Shown: one piece after another, positions 8,053-17,107 of the stretch
Numbering within the stretch: position 1 is the stretch's first letter
Layout of the letters: each line of letters begins with the position of its first letter
Source: Ichthyenterobacterium magnum
GTDB taxonomy: Bacteria; Bacteroidota; Bacteroidia; Flavobacteriales; Flavobacteriaceae
NCBI RefSeq assembly: GCF_003610635.1
Contig: NZ_RAQJ01000005.1
Location: 62,001 to 126,000 of the forward strand
Length of the DNA: 64,000 bases
Reading direction: 5' to 3'
Program-made: the position numbers and the translations under genes
The notes under the pieces: model-generated
Seen by the model: the letters and a program-made list of their open reading frames with translations, nothing else
What the model was told of the DNA's origin: nothing
The model's database searches: none

Positions 8053-10794
8053 ATGAAAAAAATAATAGGCATAATGCTACTTATAGTAGCTGGGCAAACC
8101 TTTGCTCAAATTAAGGTAGAAGGCATTGTAAAAGATAGCGTTGGTTCGCCTTTAGAATTGGCAAATGTTATAGCAATTAACCAAAGCACAAAAATACTTG
8201 AGTCGTATGGTGTAACTAATGATAAAGGAAAATATAAACTGTCATTAGAAAAAAATACAACCTATAAACTACAGGTGAGTTACATAGGGATGAAGACTTT
8301 TGAAGAAGTTATTACAACAAAAGAGCTTAATATAGCTAAAGACTTTTCTTTAAAATCTGATAATGCACTTGATGCTGTAGAGCTTACTTATGAGATGCCA
8401 GTAACTATAAGCGGTGATACATTAACATATAACGCAGACTCCTTTAAAAATGGAACAGAACGTAAATTAGAAGATGTTCTTAAAAAACTACCAGGTGTAG
8501 AAGTTAATGATGATGGAGAGATAGAAGTAGAAGGTAAAACCGTAAGTAAAGTTATGGTTGATGGGAAAGATTTTTTTGATGGCGACTCAAAATTAGCAAC
8601 AAAAAATATTCCCGCTAACGCAGTAGATAAAGTGCAGGTTTTAAAAAATCATTCTGAAATAAGTCAACTAAGTGGCGTTACTAATAATCAAGATAATATT
8701 GCGATTAATATTAAGCTTAAAGAAGGGAAGAAGAATTTTTGGTTTGGTAATGTTACAGCTGGAGCTGGAGTGGCAGACGACGAAGGATTATATTTGGTAC
8801 AACCAAAATTATTTTATTATAGCCCAAAGTATAGTGTAAACATTATTGGAGATTTAAATAATATAGGCGAAGTCGCTTTTACAAGACGTGACTATTTTAA
8901 TTTTTCTGGCGGATTTAATATGCCTAGCAGACAAAGTGGCACAAATTTAAATTTAGGAAATAATAACCTTGGGTTTTTAACACTTCAAAATAATAGAGCT
9001 AAAGATATTAACACCAAATTTGGAGCAGCAAATTTTAGTTACTCACCTAATAAGGCTCTAGATATTTCTGGATTTGGAATTTTTACAAGTAGCAGAATAG
9101 ATTTACAAGAAAATAGAGCAGTTCAATATACAGATCCAGATTTAGGAATTCCTAACGAAGATACACAAAGTAATACAGAACAAAAGAGTGATTTAGGGAT
9201 GCTTAAATTGAGCGCAAAGTATAAACCAAACGCCAATAATCAATTAGATTATGAAGTATTAGGAAGAACCTCTAAAGAAACACAAAACCAAAATTTTGTA
9301 TCCTCAGTTACAGGTAATATTGATCAGGTTGAAGAAACAAGTCCTTTTAGTTTAAATCAAAGCTTAAACTACTATTATACGCTCAATGATAATAACATTT
9401 TTGCATTAGAAGCACATCACCTTATTCAAGATGAAGACCCATTTTATAATGCGCTTTTAGAAAATGATGCAACAAATAATGAAGAAAATAACCCAGAAGA
9501 TAGAGATGCATTTGATGACACAGCATCAGGGCTTGGTTTAGACCAAACTTTAGACAACTATAATATCGCGCAAGACAAACGTATTAAATCTAATCAATTA
9601 GATGCTAAATTAGATTATTGGAATATTTTAAACCTAAAGAGTAACATTAATTTTACACTAGGTACCATTCTAAGTAAACAAAATTTTGATAGCAATATCT
9701 TTCAGTATTTAGATAATAATACTGTGTTTAATCCAACACCAGACTTTAATGATGGGTTAGACACAAATGATACTGAGTATAATTTTAGCGACATTTATTT
9801 AGGAGTACATTATAGACTAAAAAGTGGGATATTTACCTTTACACCAGGGTTTTCAACACATGCGTATAGTTCTAAAAACACACAATTTGGCACAGAGTTT
9901 AAAGACAATTTCTTTAGAGTTTTACCAGATTTTAATATGCGTATGCAATTAAAAAAGAGCGAGCAAATTGTATTAAACTATACTATGCAAACTCAGTTTA
10001 CAGATGTTACGCAATTAGCACGAGGTTTAGTAATGAATAATTACAATTCATATTATTTAGGAAACCAAGAACTACAAAATGCAACATCACATAATATAAA
10101 TTTAGGGTACTACAGTTTTAATATGTTTAACTATACCAATGTTAGAGCGTATTTAAACTATAGCAAACGTATTAATCAAATTAGAAGCTTATCAAATTTT
10201 GAAAATGTGATTAGAACGAGTTCGCCTTTTAATTCAGGGTTTGCAGACGAAACCTTTACAGCCTTTGGGCAATTTCAACGAAGTTTTAATAAAATAAGAG
10301 CAACAATTAGCGGAAATTTAAATTACTCAAAATTTAATCAGTTTATTCAAAACAGACAATCGGTAAATGAAAATTACACGCAATCCTATAGAGCACAATT
10401 ACGTACCAATTTTAGAGAAGCACCAAATGTAGAACTATCGTATCGTCATACCATACAAGATAATGATCAAGGTACAAGCAGAACTAAATTTTATACCAAA
10501 GCACCATCAATAGAGTTTGATGCTTACATCTGGAAAACAATTACATTTAGAACCGACTTCTCGTACACTAACGTAAGTGATGACAACGGAGCTTTAAATG
10601 ACTATGAATTTTGGAACGCATCATTATCGTACAGAAAAGACAAAGACGCTAAGCTGGAGTATGAGCTTAAGGCAACAAATTTATTAGATACAAAATCGCA
10701 AATAAATACTAGCTCAGGAAACTTCTCAGTAAGTACTACAGAGTATTTTATACAACCCCGATTTTTAACCTTTAGGTTGCGCTATGAGTTGTAA
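8053..10794 (+). CDS. Outer-membrane beta-barrel protein with carboxypeptidase-regulatory-like domain
   Basis: 913 residues. A signal peptide ends at TFAQIK (residue ~19). A CarboxypepD_reg-like beta-sandwich follows (about 20-105). Next is a plug-like segment containing KLPGVEVNDDGEIEVEGK and VMVDGKDFFDGD, and then a long C-terminal barrel with alternating aromatic strands that ends in the aromatic-rich strand FLTFRLRYEL. This resembles the OMP_b-brl_3 group of TonB-receptor-like proteins rather than classical SusC, and no SusD partner is present. Together with the two GLPGLI genes it forms a three-gene unit that is probably under control of the divergent two-component system. The transported substrate is unknown. 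Confidence 0.88.
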   Translation: MKKIIGIMLLIVAGQTFAQIKVEGIVKDSVGSPLELANVIAINQSTKILESYGVTNDKGKYKLSLEKNTTYKLQVSYIGMKTFEEVITTKELNIAKDFSLKSDNALDAVELTYEMPVTISGDTLTYNADSFKNGTERKLEDVLKKLPGVEVNDDGEIEVEGKTVSKVMVDGKDFFDGDSKLATKNIPANAVDKVQVLKNHSEISQLSGVTNNQDNIAINIKLKEGKKNFWFGNVTAGAGVADDEGLYLVQPKLFYYSPKYSVNIIGDLNNIGEVAFTRRDYFNFSGGFNMPSRQSGTNLNLGNNNLGFLTLQNNRAKDINTKFGAANFSYSPNKALDISGFGIFTSSRIDLQENRAVQYTDPDLGIPNEDTQSNTEQKSDLGMLKLSAKYKPNANNQLDYEVLGRTSKETQNQNFVSSVTGNIDQVEETSPFSLNQSLNYYYTLNDNNIFALEAHHLIQDEDPFYNALLENDATNNEENNPEDRDAFDDTASGLGLDQTLDNYNIAQDKRIKSNQLDAKLDYWNILNLKSNINFTLGTILSKQNFDSNIFQYLDNNTVFNPTPDFNDGLDTNDTEYNFSDIYLGVHYRLKSGIFTFTPGFSTHAYSSKNTQFGTEFKDNFFRVLPDFNMRMQLKKSEQIVLNYTMQTQFTDVTQLARGLVMNNYNSYYLGNQELQNATSHNINLGYYSFNMFNYTNVRAYLNYSKRINQIRSLSNFENVIRTSSPFNSGFADETFTAFGQFQRSFNKIRATISGNLNYSKFNQFIQNRQSVNENYTQSYRAQLRTNFREAPNVELSYRHTIQDNDQGTSRTKFYTKAPSIEFDAYIWKTITFRTDFSYTNVSDDNGALNDYEFWNASLSYRKDKDAKLEYELKATNLLDTKSQINTSSGNFSVSTTEYFIQPRFLTFRLRYEL

Positions 10795-10798
10795 TAAT

Positions 10799-10890
10799 TT
10801 GGCGTTCTGTTTTAGACTCTAAAACAGCAGGCTATTCGCTATATCTTTTTTGTAAAATCAAAAAAGGATGCCGCTACTATCCTTAACGCA
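10799..10890 (+). repeat. Dispersed ~85-bp structured repeat, copy 1
   Basis: Begins GGCGTT and ends TTAACGC, giving a terminal GCGTT/AACGC stem. It contains a hairpin CTGTTTTAGA/TCTAAAACAG and a second hairpin ATCTTTTTTG/CAAAAAAGGAT. Related copies lie at 32880-32960 and 51026-51113. It lies directly after the barrel gene stop. Confidence 0.75.
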
Positions 10891-10893
10891 AAA

Positions 10894-10931
10894 TAAAAAT
10901 GCTCTCACATATTGTGAGAGCATTTTTATTT
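10894..10931. terminator. Bidirectional intrinsic terminator
   Basis: Perfect 9-bp stem GCTCTCACA/TGTGAGAGC (10901-10909 and 10913-10921) flanked by A-rich and T-rich runs, between the convergent barrel and lipoprotein genes. Confidence 0.85.
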
Positions 10932-10944
10932 GAGTCAATACGTA

Positions 10945-12756
10945 TTAATAATCTCTTATTACATGAATTATTCCTGTAATTGTATGAGAGTTTCCGTTAA
11001 AATCTTCATAGCTACCACTAAAGTTAATGTCAATATACTCACCAACATTTCCAATGCTAGTAAGATTATATATAATATTATTATTCGTGTTAGACATACT
11101 TAAACACTCTACAATGTTAAGCCCAGTATCATTGACGTTATTCCAGTCTAGATGATTATAAGTGCCAACATAAGGAGCATCGTTTAGATTGCCTGTTAAA
11201 TAAAAACAATTGACATCACTTTGAGCGCTAATGTTAAGGTCAAAATTTCCAGTTTGTCCCGTGCCAGAGTAAAAATTTGCTTCAATAAAATCAAAGATAA
11301 ATACTGTTTCAGTATCATCAATGGTATATTGAATAAACTCAGTAATACTATTACAAGACGTAATGGCTCCAATATTTGTTGATGGTGTTGTAAATGTATA
11401 ACTAATACTATCTGTAGATTGTAAGTTTATATAGTCACTACCTTTTATTTTAAATGTATTATCATTTGCACAACGAATGAGGTTGATTTCAAAACTACCA
11501 TCTGTAACCACGTCTGTAAAGGTTTGGTTGGCATAAGTTAATTGCACATAGCCGCCAGTTACAGGGTTACCATTGCAAGTATTGAAAACTCCTGTAACCG
11601 TTTCTGTAATTATATCTGGACTATCTAATACTATAATAGAAATATTAGAGTCCTCATTAAATGGACCAATAGATGATGTGTAAATTGCAGTATTTCCGCA
11701 AATATCATAATTATAAACATTAAGTTCTAAAGTTTCACCACTTGGTACTAAACCACAAACTTCACCATTTTCATTTGTATATCCTCCTCGTGTTCCATAA
11801 GTAGAACTTGCTATACTAACATTCAAATTGTTTATAGTATTTCCAAATTCATCATTTACAGTTACGCATAGGTTAGCAGTTTCAGCAGGTATGTCACAAT
11901 TCCAAAAAGAAAAATGCGTTACAGTACCAATATACGTGTTGCCAACTAAAGTAGCTTGTCCATCCTCTATCCAATAGCCATTAACTTCATCAAAATACCA
12001 TAAAGGTATTGTAGTAGGTGCATTTGTTATTAATGACGCATCTAAAGGGACTTTAATTTCGGCAGCAGAACCTTCAGCTAAATTTAAATCTTCGCCACTA
12101 TCACCTCTAAGTTCAATAGCAAGCATCCCAAAGGTTTGCAGCATGCGTTCTTCGTTTTGACTATTTGCAGCATATAGCATTCCAGGCATCTGTGCATTCA
12201 TATTTTCATTAACCGGATCTAAATGATGCATAATAACATTAACGTTACCAGAATAAACTGTTCCATTTTCTTTTATATAATCACCTTCTAAACTTACAGA
12301 AGCACCATTAGGTAATGCAATAGTTTCAGGAGTGCCACTTGATGTTGTTCCAGCAACAATTTCCTCTAATAACATTATAGAGACTTTATTAATTCCTGTA
12401 CTTGGCACAAGAGCTCTTGATCCATGAATGTATCCAACTTTTTCAGCTTTCACATAAGCAAAACGTTGATTCACTGAGGCATTGTTAATAATAAAAATAC
12501 CATTAGTATCTGTTGTAGCTATTGAGTTTCCAATTGTAATGGTTACATTTTCAATTGGGTTATGATTACTGTCAATTACAGTTCCTAAAAAGTTACGATT
12601 TATGTTACTTCCAAAATTTTGAGCAAAAGCTGTAGGGTTTGGTTCTTGGTTGTTGTTTTCGTTTGTGGGGCTGTCATCATTATTACATGAAGAAAGTGTT
12701 AAGGTTAAAAACAAAAAAATAAAAAATGCTTTGGTAAATCTTTGATTTGGGTTCAT
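10945..12756 (-). CDS. Large lipoprotein with carboxypeptidase-regulatory-like domain
   Basis: Read from the ATG at 12756, giving about 603 residues. Starting farther upstream at 12861 would put 35 residues before the signal peptide, so that start is rejected. The lipobox LTLSSC ends the signal peptide, and a Asn/Asp-rich tether follows. A Cna-B/CarboxypepD_reg-like domain comes next (VIDSNHNPIENVTITIG...TDTNGIF). A middle region contains PLWYFDEVNGYWIEDGQ and THFSFWNCD, a pattern also seen in CILP/FAM171-like extracellular proteins. More Ig-like repeats follow to the end. It is probably anchored in the outer membrane. The function is unknown. Confidence 0.8.
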   Translation of the reverse strand: MNPNQRFTKAFFIFLFLTLTLSSCNNDDSPTNENNNQEPNPTAFAQNFGSNINRNFLGTVIDSNHNPIENVTITIGNSIATTDTNGIFIINNASVNQRFAYVKAEKVGYIHGSRALVPSTGINKVSIMLLEEIVAGTTSSGTPETIALPNGASVSLEGDYIKENGTVYSGNVNVIMHHLDPVNENMNAQMPGMLYAANSQNEERMLQTFGMLAIELRGDSGEDLNLAEGSAAEIKVPLDASLITNAPTTIPLWYFDEVNGYWIEDGQATLVGNTYIGTVTHFSFWNCDIPAETANLCVTVNDEFGNTINNLNVSIASSTYGTRGGYTNENGEVCGLVPSGETLELNVYNYDICGNTAIYTSSIGPFNEDSNISIIVLDSPDIITETVTGVFNTCNGNPVTGGYVQLTYANQTFTDVVTDGSFEINLIRCANDNTFKIKGSDYINLQSTDSISYTFTTPSTNIGAITSCNSITEFIQYTIDDTETVFIFDFIEANFYSGTGQTGNFDLNISAQSDVNCFYLTGNLNDAPYVGTYNHLDWNNVNDTGLNIVECLSMSNTNNNIIYNLTSIGNVGEYIDINFSGSYEDFNGNSHTITGIIHVIRDY

Positions 12757-12858
12757 AGAATTTGAGTTTATTAATAGTTGTGTTTTTATATAAAACAGCT
12801 TAAAGTTTAAAAATCCTACCGATGGGGTTATTGTATTTAGATGATTAAATAATAAAAA

Positions 12859-12896
12859 CAAAAAAACCTACAACTCTTGAGACTTGTAGGTTTTGC
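12859..12896 (-). terminator. Intrinsic terminator of metK
   Basis: Stem AAAACCTACAA/TTGTAGGTTTT with a ten-base loop. The run of T on the minus strand falls at about 12859-12866, directly after the metK stop in the direction of its transcription. Confidence 0.75.
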
Positions 12897-12912
12897 AATA
12901 ATAATTTATATG

Positions 12913-14166
12913 TTATATGTTAAAAGCAGCTTTAACTTTCTCTACATAATCTAATTTTTCCCAAGTAAACAATTCTACATCTGTAGTTAAAGAGTTGCCA
13001 TTTGGTTGTTCGAAAGTTTTAGAAACGATTTCGTTTTGTCTTCCCATATGGCCATATGCAGCAGTTTCGCTATACATAGGTTGGCGTAATTTTAAACGTG
13101 CTTCAATTGATGCTGGTCGCATGTCAAAAATAGCTTTTACTTTTTCAGCAATCTCACCATCAGTCATATTAAATGGGCAAGTACCATAAGTATCTACAAA
13201 AATTGAAGTAGGTTCTACTACACCAATAGCATAACTAACCTGTACTAAAATTTCGTCACAAACTCCAGCAGCAACTAAGTTTTTTGCAATATGGCGTGTA
13301 GCATAAGCTGCACTACGATCTACTTTACTTGGGTCTTTACCAGAAAAAGCACCGCCTCCATGAGCACCTTTGCCACCATAGGTGTCTACAATAATTTTAC
13401 GTCCGGTTAATCCGGTATCTCCATGAGGCCCACCAATAACAAATTTTCCTGTTGGATTTATATGGTAAGTAATCTCATCATTAAATAATACTTGTATGTG
13501 TTGAGGTAATTTAGCAACAACTCGTGGTATTAAAATGCCAACAATATCCTTTCGGATTTTTGCTAACATGGTTTCATCATTATCGAAATCATCATGTTGT
13601 GTAGAGACAACAATGGCGTCAATACGTTGAGGTAAGTTATCATCACTATATTCAATGGTAACCTGACTTTTAGAATCTGGTCTTAGGTAAGTGATGTCCT
13701 TGTTTTCACGTCTTAAAGCTGCTAATTCTTTTAAAATTAAATGCGATAAGTCTAAAGCTAAAGGCATGAAATTTTCGGTTTCACGAGTTGCATAACCAAA
13801 CATCATTCCTTGGTCACCAGCACCTTGCTCTTCTTTGCTCGCTCTATCTACACCTCTGTTAATATCATCAGACTGTTCATGAATTGCAGAAAACACACCA
13901 CAAGAATTACCATCAAACATATATTCACTTTTGGTATAGCCAATATTATTTATAGTCTCTCTTGCAATTTTTTGAACATCTAAATAGGTGTTAGATTTTA
14001 CTTCACCAGCTAAAACAACTTGACCAGTAGTTACTAAAGTCTCACAAGCTACTTTAGAGTCTTTATCAAAAGCTAAAAAGTTATCAATTAAAGCATCACT
14101 AATTTGGTCTGCTACTTTATCTGGGTGTCCTTCAGATACACTTTCTGAAGTGAATAAATATGCCAT
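12913..14166 (-). CDS. metK: S-adenosylmethionine synthetase
   Basis: Cytosolic enzyme that makes S-adenosylmethionine from methionine and ATP. 417 residues, near the family length with a small insertion. The motifs [13 protein letters not shown] (residues 13-25), [12 protein letters not shown] and [19 protein letters not shown] are intact, covering the methionine/ATP site and the P-loop-like segment. It is transcribed alone on the minus strand, with its own terminator and an unusually long structured leader (14167-14295). That leader may respond to the product of the enzyme. Confidence 0.97.
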   Translation of the reverse strand: MAYLFTSESVSEGHPDKVADQISDALIDNFLAFDKDSKVACETLVTTGQVVLAGEVKSNTYLDVQKIARETINNIGYTKSEYMFDGNSCGVFSAIHEQSDDINRGVDRASKEEQGAGDQGMMFGYATRETENFMPLALDLSHLILKELAALRRENKDITYLRPDSKSQVTIEYSDDNLPQRIDAIVVSTQHDDFDNDETMLAKIRKDIVGILIPRVVAKLPQHIQVLFNDEITYHINPTGKFVIGGPHGDTGLTGRKIIVDTYGGKGAHGGGAFSGKDPSKVDRSAAYATRHIAKNLVAAGVCDEILVQVSYAIGVVEPTSIFVDTYGTCPFNMTDGEIAEKVKAIFDMRPASIEARLKLRQPMYSETAAYGHMGRQNEIVSKTFEQPNGNSLTTDVELFTWEKLDYVEKVKAAFNI

Positions 14167-14200
14167 AAATCTCTTTAAATTATAAGTGTTATGAAAAAAT

Positions 14201-14295
14201 AATCGAGATTGCTTTGTCGCTAGAGGAGTTGAAAAATAACTGCTTTAGCATTTTTTTATGAGGTTGCAATCAGAACAAATTTTCCTCTAAAATTT
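14201..14295 (-). promoter_or_regulatory. Candidate SAM-responsive leader RNA of metK
   Basis: On the minus strand the leader begins with UAGAGGA, which pairs perfectly with UCCUCUA (plus coordinates 14283-14289 and 14221-14227). Inside, UGAUUGC pairs with GCAGUUA (14266-14272 and 14237-14243, two G-U pairs) and encloses GCAACC and UGCUAA, two blocks that recall the S-box core. GAUUGC can instead pair with GCAAUC at 14207-14212, which is followed by a U-rich stretch, so a two-state switch is possible. The class is uncertain because the upstream S-box half is not evident. Confidence 0.5.
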
Positions 14296-14300
14296 GGCAA

Positions 14301-14334
14301 CAAAAATACACATAATATTATAACTATAAAACAA
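14301..14334 (-). promoter_or_regulatory. metK promoter
   Basis: On the minus strand there is a perfect TAnnTTTG element, TATTTTTG (14301-14308), with TTG (14332-14334) 23 bases upstream. Initiation would fall near 14294-14296, just before the first leader stem. Confidence 0.6.
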
Positions 14335-14462
14335 CTACCAAAGTTAAAGTTATGACAATTGTTTAATAATAATCTAACACCTTTAAAGAATAATTATATG
14401 TTAAACCAGATATATTTTAGTTTTCAGTTAAGTTTTGTTTACTTTGAATTAAAATAAAACAT

Positions 14463-15263
14463 ATGAGAATAGCTATAATTGGAGTTGGAAATCTAGGTTT
14501 ATCTATAGCCAAAGGGTTATTGTCAAATGACATGCTTACGTCGCTGTATTTAACTAAACGACATATTAACGAATTAGAAGTGTTAAAAGCTGATAAAAAA
14601 GTTATTATTACAAGTGATAATGGCTTAGCGATTGAAAATTCTGATGTCATCATTTTTGCTGTACAACCTAATCATTTATCAGCAGTTCTACGAAAAAACA
14701 CACAATACTTAAAACCAAAACACACTTTAATTTCTACTATTACAGGATTTTCTATTGAAAAAATTGAAGCTATTATTGGAGATAAGCATTCTGTTATTAG
14801 AGCCATGCCAAATACAGCAATTGCAGTAGGAAAATCGATGACTTGTATTTGTAGTAATGAGAAAGCACAACTAAAACTCAATATAGCTAGAAAAATATTT
14901 GATACACTAGGAGCAACTTTAGTAATACCAGAAAAACAAATGCAAGCTGCAACTGTGGTTTGTGCAAGCGGTGTTGCTTTTTGGATGCGTTTAATTAGAG
15001 CAACAACACAAGCGGCTATTCAATTAGGGTTTGATGCTAAAGAAGCACAAGAATTAGCAATGCATACTTGTGAAGGTGCAGCAAGCTTATTAATTACTAC
15101 AGGCAATCATCCTGAACAAGAAATAGACAAAGTTACAACGCCAAAAGGATGTACCATTGAAGGCCTAAATGAAATGGAGCATAAAGGACTAAGTTCTTCT
15201 TTAATACAAGGTATGGTTAGGTCGTTTAATAAAATAAATAGTATTAAAAATGAGCAACTTTAA
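14463..15263 (+). CDS. proC: Pyrroline-5-carboxylate reductase
   Basis: Last step of proline synthesis: NAD(P)H-dependent reduction of 1-pyrroline-5-carboxylate. 266 residues, the usual length. The Rossmann motif GVGNLG is at residues 7-12. Further family signatures are VIRAMPNTAIAVGKSMT, the helical dimerisation region, and TTPKGCTIEGLNEME, which matches the C-terminal P5CR signature (TPGGxTxxGL). It is transcribed divergently from metK and followed by a long gene-free stretch. Confidence 0.95.
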   Translation: MRIAIIGVGNLGLSIAKGLLSNDMLTSLYLTKRHINELEVLKADKKVIITSDNGLAIENSDVIIFAVQPNHLSAVLRKNTQYLKPKHTLISTITGFSIEKIEAIIGDKHSVIRAMPNTAIAVGKSMTCICSNEKAQLKLNIARKIFDTLGATLVIPEKQMQAATVVCASGVAFWMRLIRATTQAAIQLGFDAKEAQELAMHTCEGAASLLITTGNHPEQEIDKVTTPKGCTIEGLNEMEHKGLSSSLIQGMVRSFNKINSIKNEQL

Positions 15264-15497
15264 TAAGTTAATTTCATAATCTTGATTGAAATTTCTTGAG
15301 TTAAAATTATTCAACTTTTATTATTAAAAATGTTTAAAGTTGTTAAGAATGTTAGAGAAGATTTATTTGAGAGACTATAAATGCAAAAGTATTAGCCTGA
15401 CATAAACTTAACAATTTCTTTGAATTGAGTTTAAGTTGAAAGCAACTAAAAACAGGAAATTAGCGTATATCAATTCGATGTGTATTTAAATTAAATT

Positions 15498-15590
15498 ATG
15501 AGGAAGTATAAATTAGAAATACGATTTATTTTACAAGTATTTCTATTAGCGCTTACAGCTTTATGTGTAGCCTATTTTAGAACACAATAG
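15498..15590 (+). CDS. Possible 30-residue membrane microprotein
   Basis: ATG to TAG frame of 30 codons. It has a basic N-terminus (MRKYKLEIR), then one hydrophobic stretch FILQVFLLALTALCVAYF long enough for a transmembrane helix, and a short polar tail. There is no clear ribosome-binding site. It could be a real one-pass microprotein or chance; I do not recognise it. Confidence 0.35.
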   Translation: MRKYKLEIRFILQVFLLALTALCVAYFRTQ

Positions 15591-15757
15591 CGTAGTAATT
15601 AAAAGAATTTCTGTTTTCAGAATAGTGTGAATGTAAAGAAATTATTAATGGCTTGTCGTTACTAGATTATAACTATAGTATATAAGTGATATTTATTAAT
15701 AATAGGCTTGTATTAAATTAAGTGTAATCTTCTGTCAAATTACTGCTGGATATATCT

Positions 15758-15765
15758 TATTTTTG
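15758..15765 (+). promoter_or_regulatory. Candidate -7 element
   Basis: TATTTTTG fits TAnnTTTG perfectly, 38 bases before the aminotransferase ATG at 15803. No clear TTG upstream at the expected spacing. Confidence 0.45.
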
Positions 15766-15802
15766 CAGAAATTTTAAGACCAACAATTAGCATTATAATT
15801 TC

Positions 15803-17062
15803 ATGAAAACATCAACATTAGCAGAAGGTTTAAAAGGGTCAGAAATCATTAAAATTGCTGGAGAAGTAAATGCTTTAAAAGCGCAAGGAGAAGTTGTTTA
15901 CAACCAAACTATTGGTGATTTTGATTCTAGTATTTTTCCTATTCCAAAAGAATTAAAAAGTGCTATAGTAGATGCGTATAATGATGATCAAACTAATTAT
16001 CCTCAAGCTAACGGAATGCAGCCACTTAGAGAAAGCGTATCTAATTATCTTTCTCGAAGGTTAGGATTAGACTATGCTTCAGATGAAATTTTAATTTCTG
16101 GTGGTGCTCGCCCTTTAATTTATGCAATCTACCAAACAGTTTTAGATGTTAATGACAAAGTGTTGTATCCTGTTCCGTCATGGAATAATGATGCGTATAC
16201 CTATTTGGCAAGAAATAGAGCTGTAGTTGTTGAAACTAAGGCAGAAAACAAATTTATGCCAACAGCAGATGATATTAAGCCTCATATACAAGATGTAAAT
16301 TTAATTGCATTGTGCTCGCCTTTAAATCCAACAGGAACCACATTTACAAAAAACGGATTATTAGAGGTTTGTGAGTTGGTTGTTAAAGAAAATAAACGTA
16401 GAGCTTCGTTAGATTTAAAACCGTTATACGTGCTATATGATCAAATTTATTGGCAACTTACATATAATGAAACCAAACATTATAATCCTGTAGAGTTATT
16501 GGCTGAAATGCGTGATTATACAATTTTTGTTGATGGTATTTCTAAAGTGTTTGCAGCTACAGGAGTTAGAGTTGGTTGGGCTTTTGGACCTAAACATGTT
16601 ATTGATAAAATGAAAGCGATGCTTAGCCATATTGGTGCTTGGTCTCCAAAAGCTGAGCAAATGGCAACTGCTAAATATTTAAAAAATGATGTAGCAGTAT
16701 CTACATATCTAACACATATTAAATCAGAATTAAGTTTTAGGTTGGTTGAGTTTTATAAAGGGTTCACTAGTTTAAAGGCTAAAGGTTATAATGTTAATGC
16801 CATTGAGCCAGAAGCGGCTTTGTATTTAACAGTTCAGTTTGATTTAATAGGAAAAAAGACGCCATCAAGAGAAGAGCTAACAACAATAAAAGAAGTAACA
16901 AGCTATCTTTTAAATGAAGCTAAATTAGCAATAGTTCCTTTTTATGCTTTTGGGACATCTAGAGATTCTAACTGGTTTAGATTATCGGTTGGAACATCAA
17001 AAAAAGAAGAGATTTCTACAATTTTTGAATTGTTAGAAAACGCATTGCGTAAGTTGTCGTAA
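15803..17062 (+). CDS. PLP-dependent class I/II aminotransferase
   Basis: 419-residue cytosolic fold-type I aminotransferase. Visible signatures are the substrate/PLP loop SGGARPLIYAIYQTV, the CSPLNPTGTTF block with the cofactor-ring Asn, YDQIYWQL, and the Schiff-base lysine in FVDGISKVFAATGVRVGW; the C-terminal Arg lies in WFRLSVGTS. The amino donor is not predictable from this; aspartate/aromatic-type specificity is plausible. It stands alone after a long spacer. Confidence 0.9.
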   Translation: MKTSTLAEGLKGSEIIKIAGEVNALKAQGEVVYNQTIGDFDSSIFPIPKELKSAIVDAYNDDQTNYPQANGMQPLRESVSNYLSRRLGLDYASDEILISGGARPLIYAIYQTVLDVNDKVLYPVPSWNNDAYTYLARNRAVVVETKAENKFMPTADDIKPHIQDVNLIALCSPLNPTGTTFTKNGLLEVCELVVKENKRRASLDLKPLYVLYDQIYWQLTYNETKHYNPVELLAEMRDYTIFVDGISKVFAATGVRVGWAFGPKHVIDKMKAMLSHIGAWSPKAEQMATAKYLKNDVAVSTYLTHIKSELSFRLVEFYKGFTSLKAKGYNVNAIEPEAALYLTVQFDLIGKKTPSREELTTIKEVTSYLLNEAKLAIVPFYAFGTSRDSNWFRLSVGTSKKEEISTIFELLENALRKLS

Positions 17063-17082
17063 TTTCATTTCAATTATTCCAG

Positions 17083-17090
17083 TACATTTG
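17083..17090 (+). promoter_or_regulatory. Candidate -7 element
   Basis: TACATTTG (TAnnTTTG) 17 bases before the ATG at 17108. Confidence 0.45.
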
Positions 17091-17107
17091 CCTCACATTT
17101 ATAGTTA

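Larger units (their letters stand above)
15264..15802. other. 539-bp gap without a recognised gene
   Basis: AT-rich spacer between proC and an aminotransferase gene. It holds one 30-codon reading frame (15498-15590, listed separately) and a good -7 element (15758-15765). No tRNA-like fold, terminator or repeat of the families described elsewhere was seen in it. Confidence 0.7.

Noticed and set aside
12757-12861. 35-residue N-terminal extension of the large lipoprotein
   Set aside because: It would bury the lipoprotein signal; the ATG at 12756 places the signal peptide at the start.
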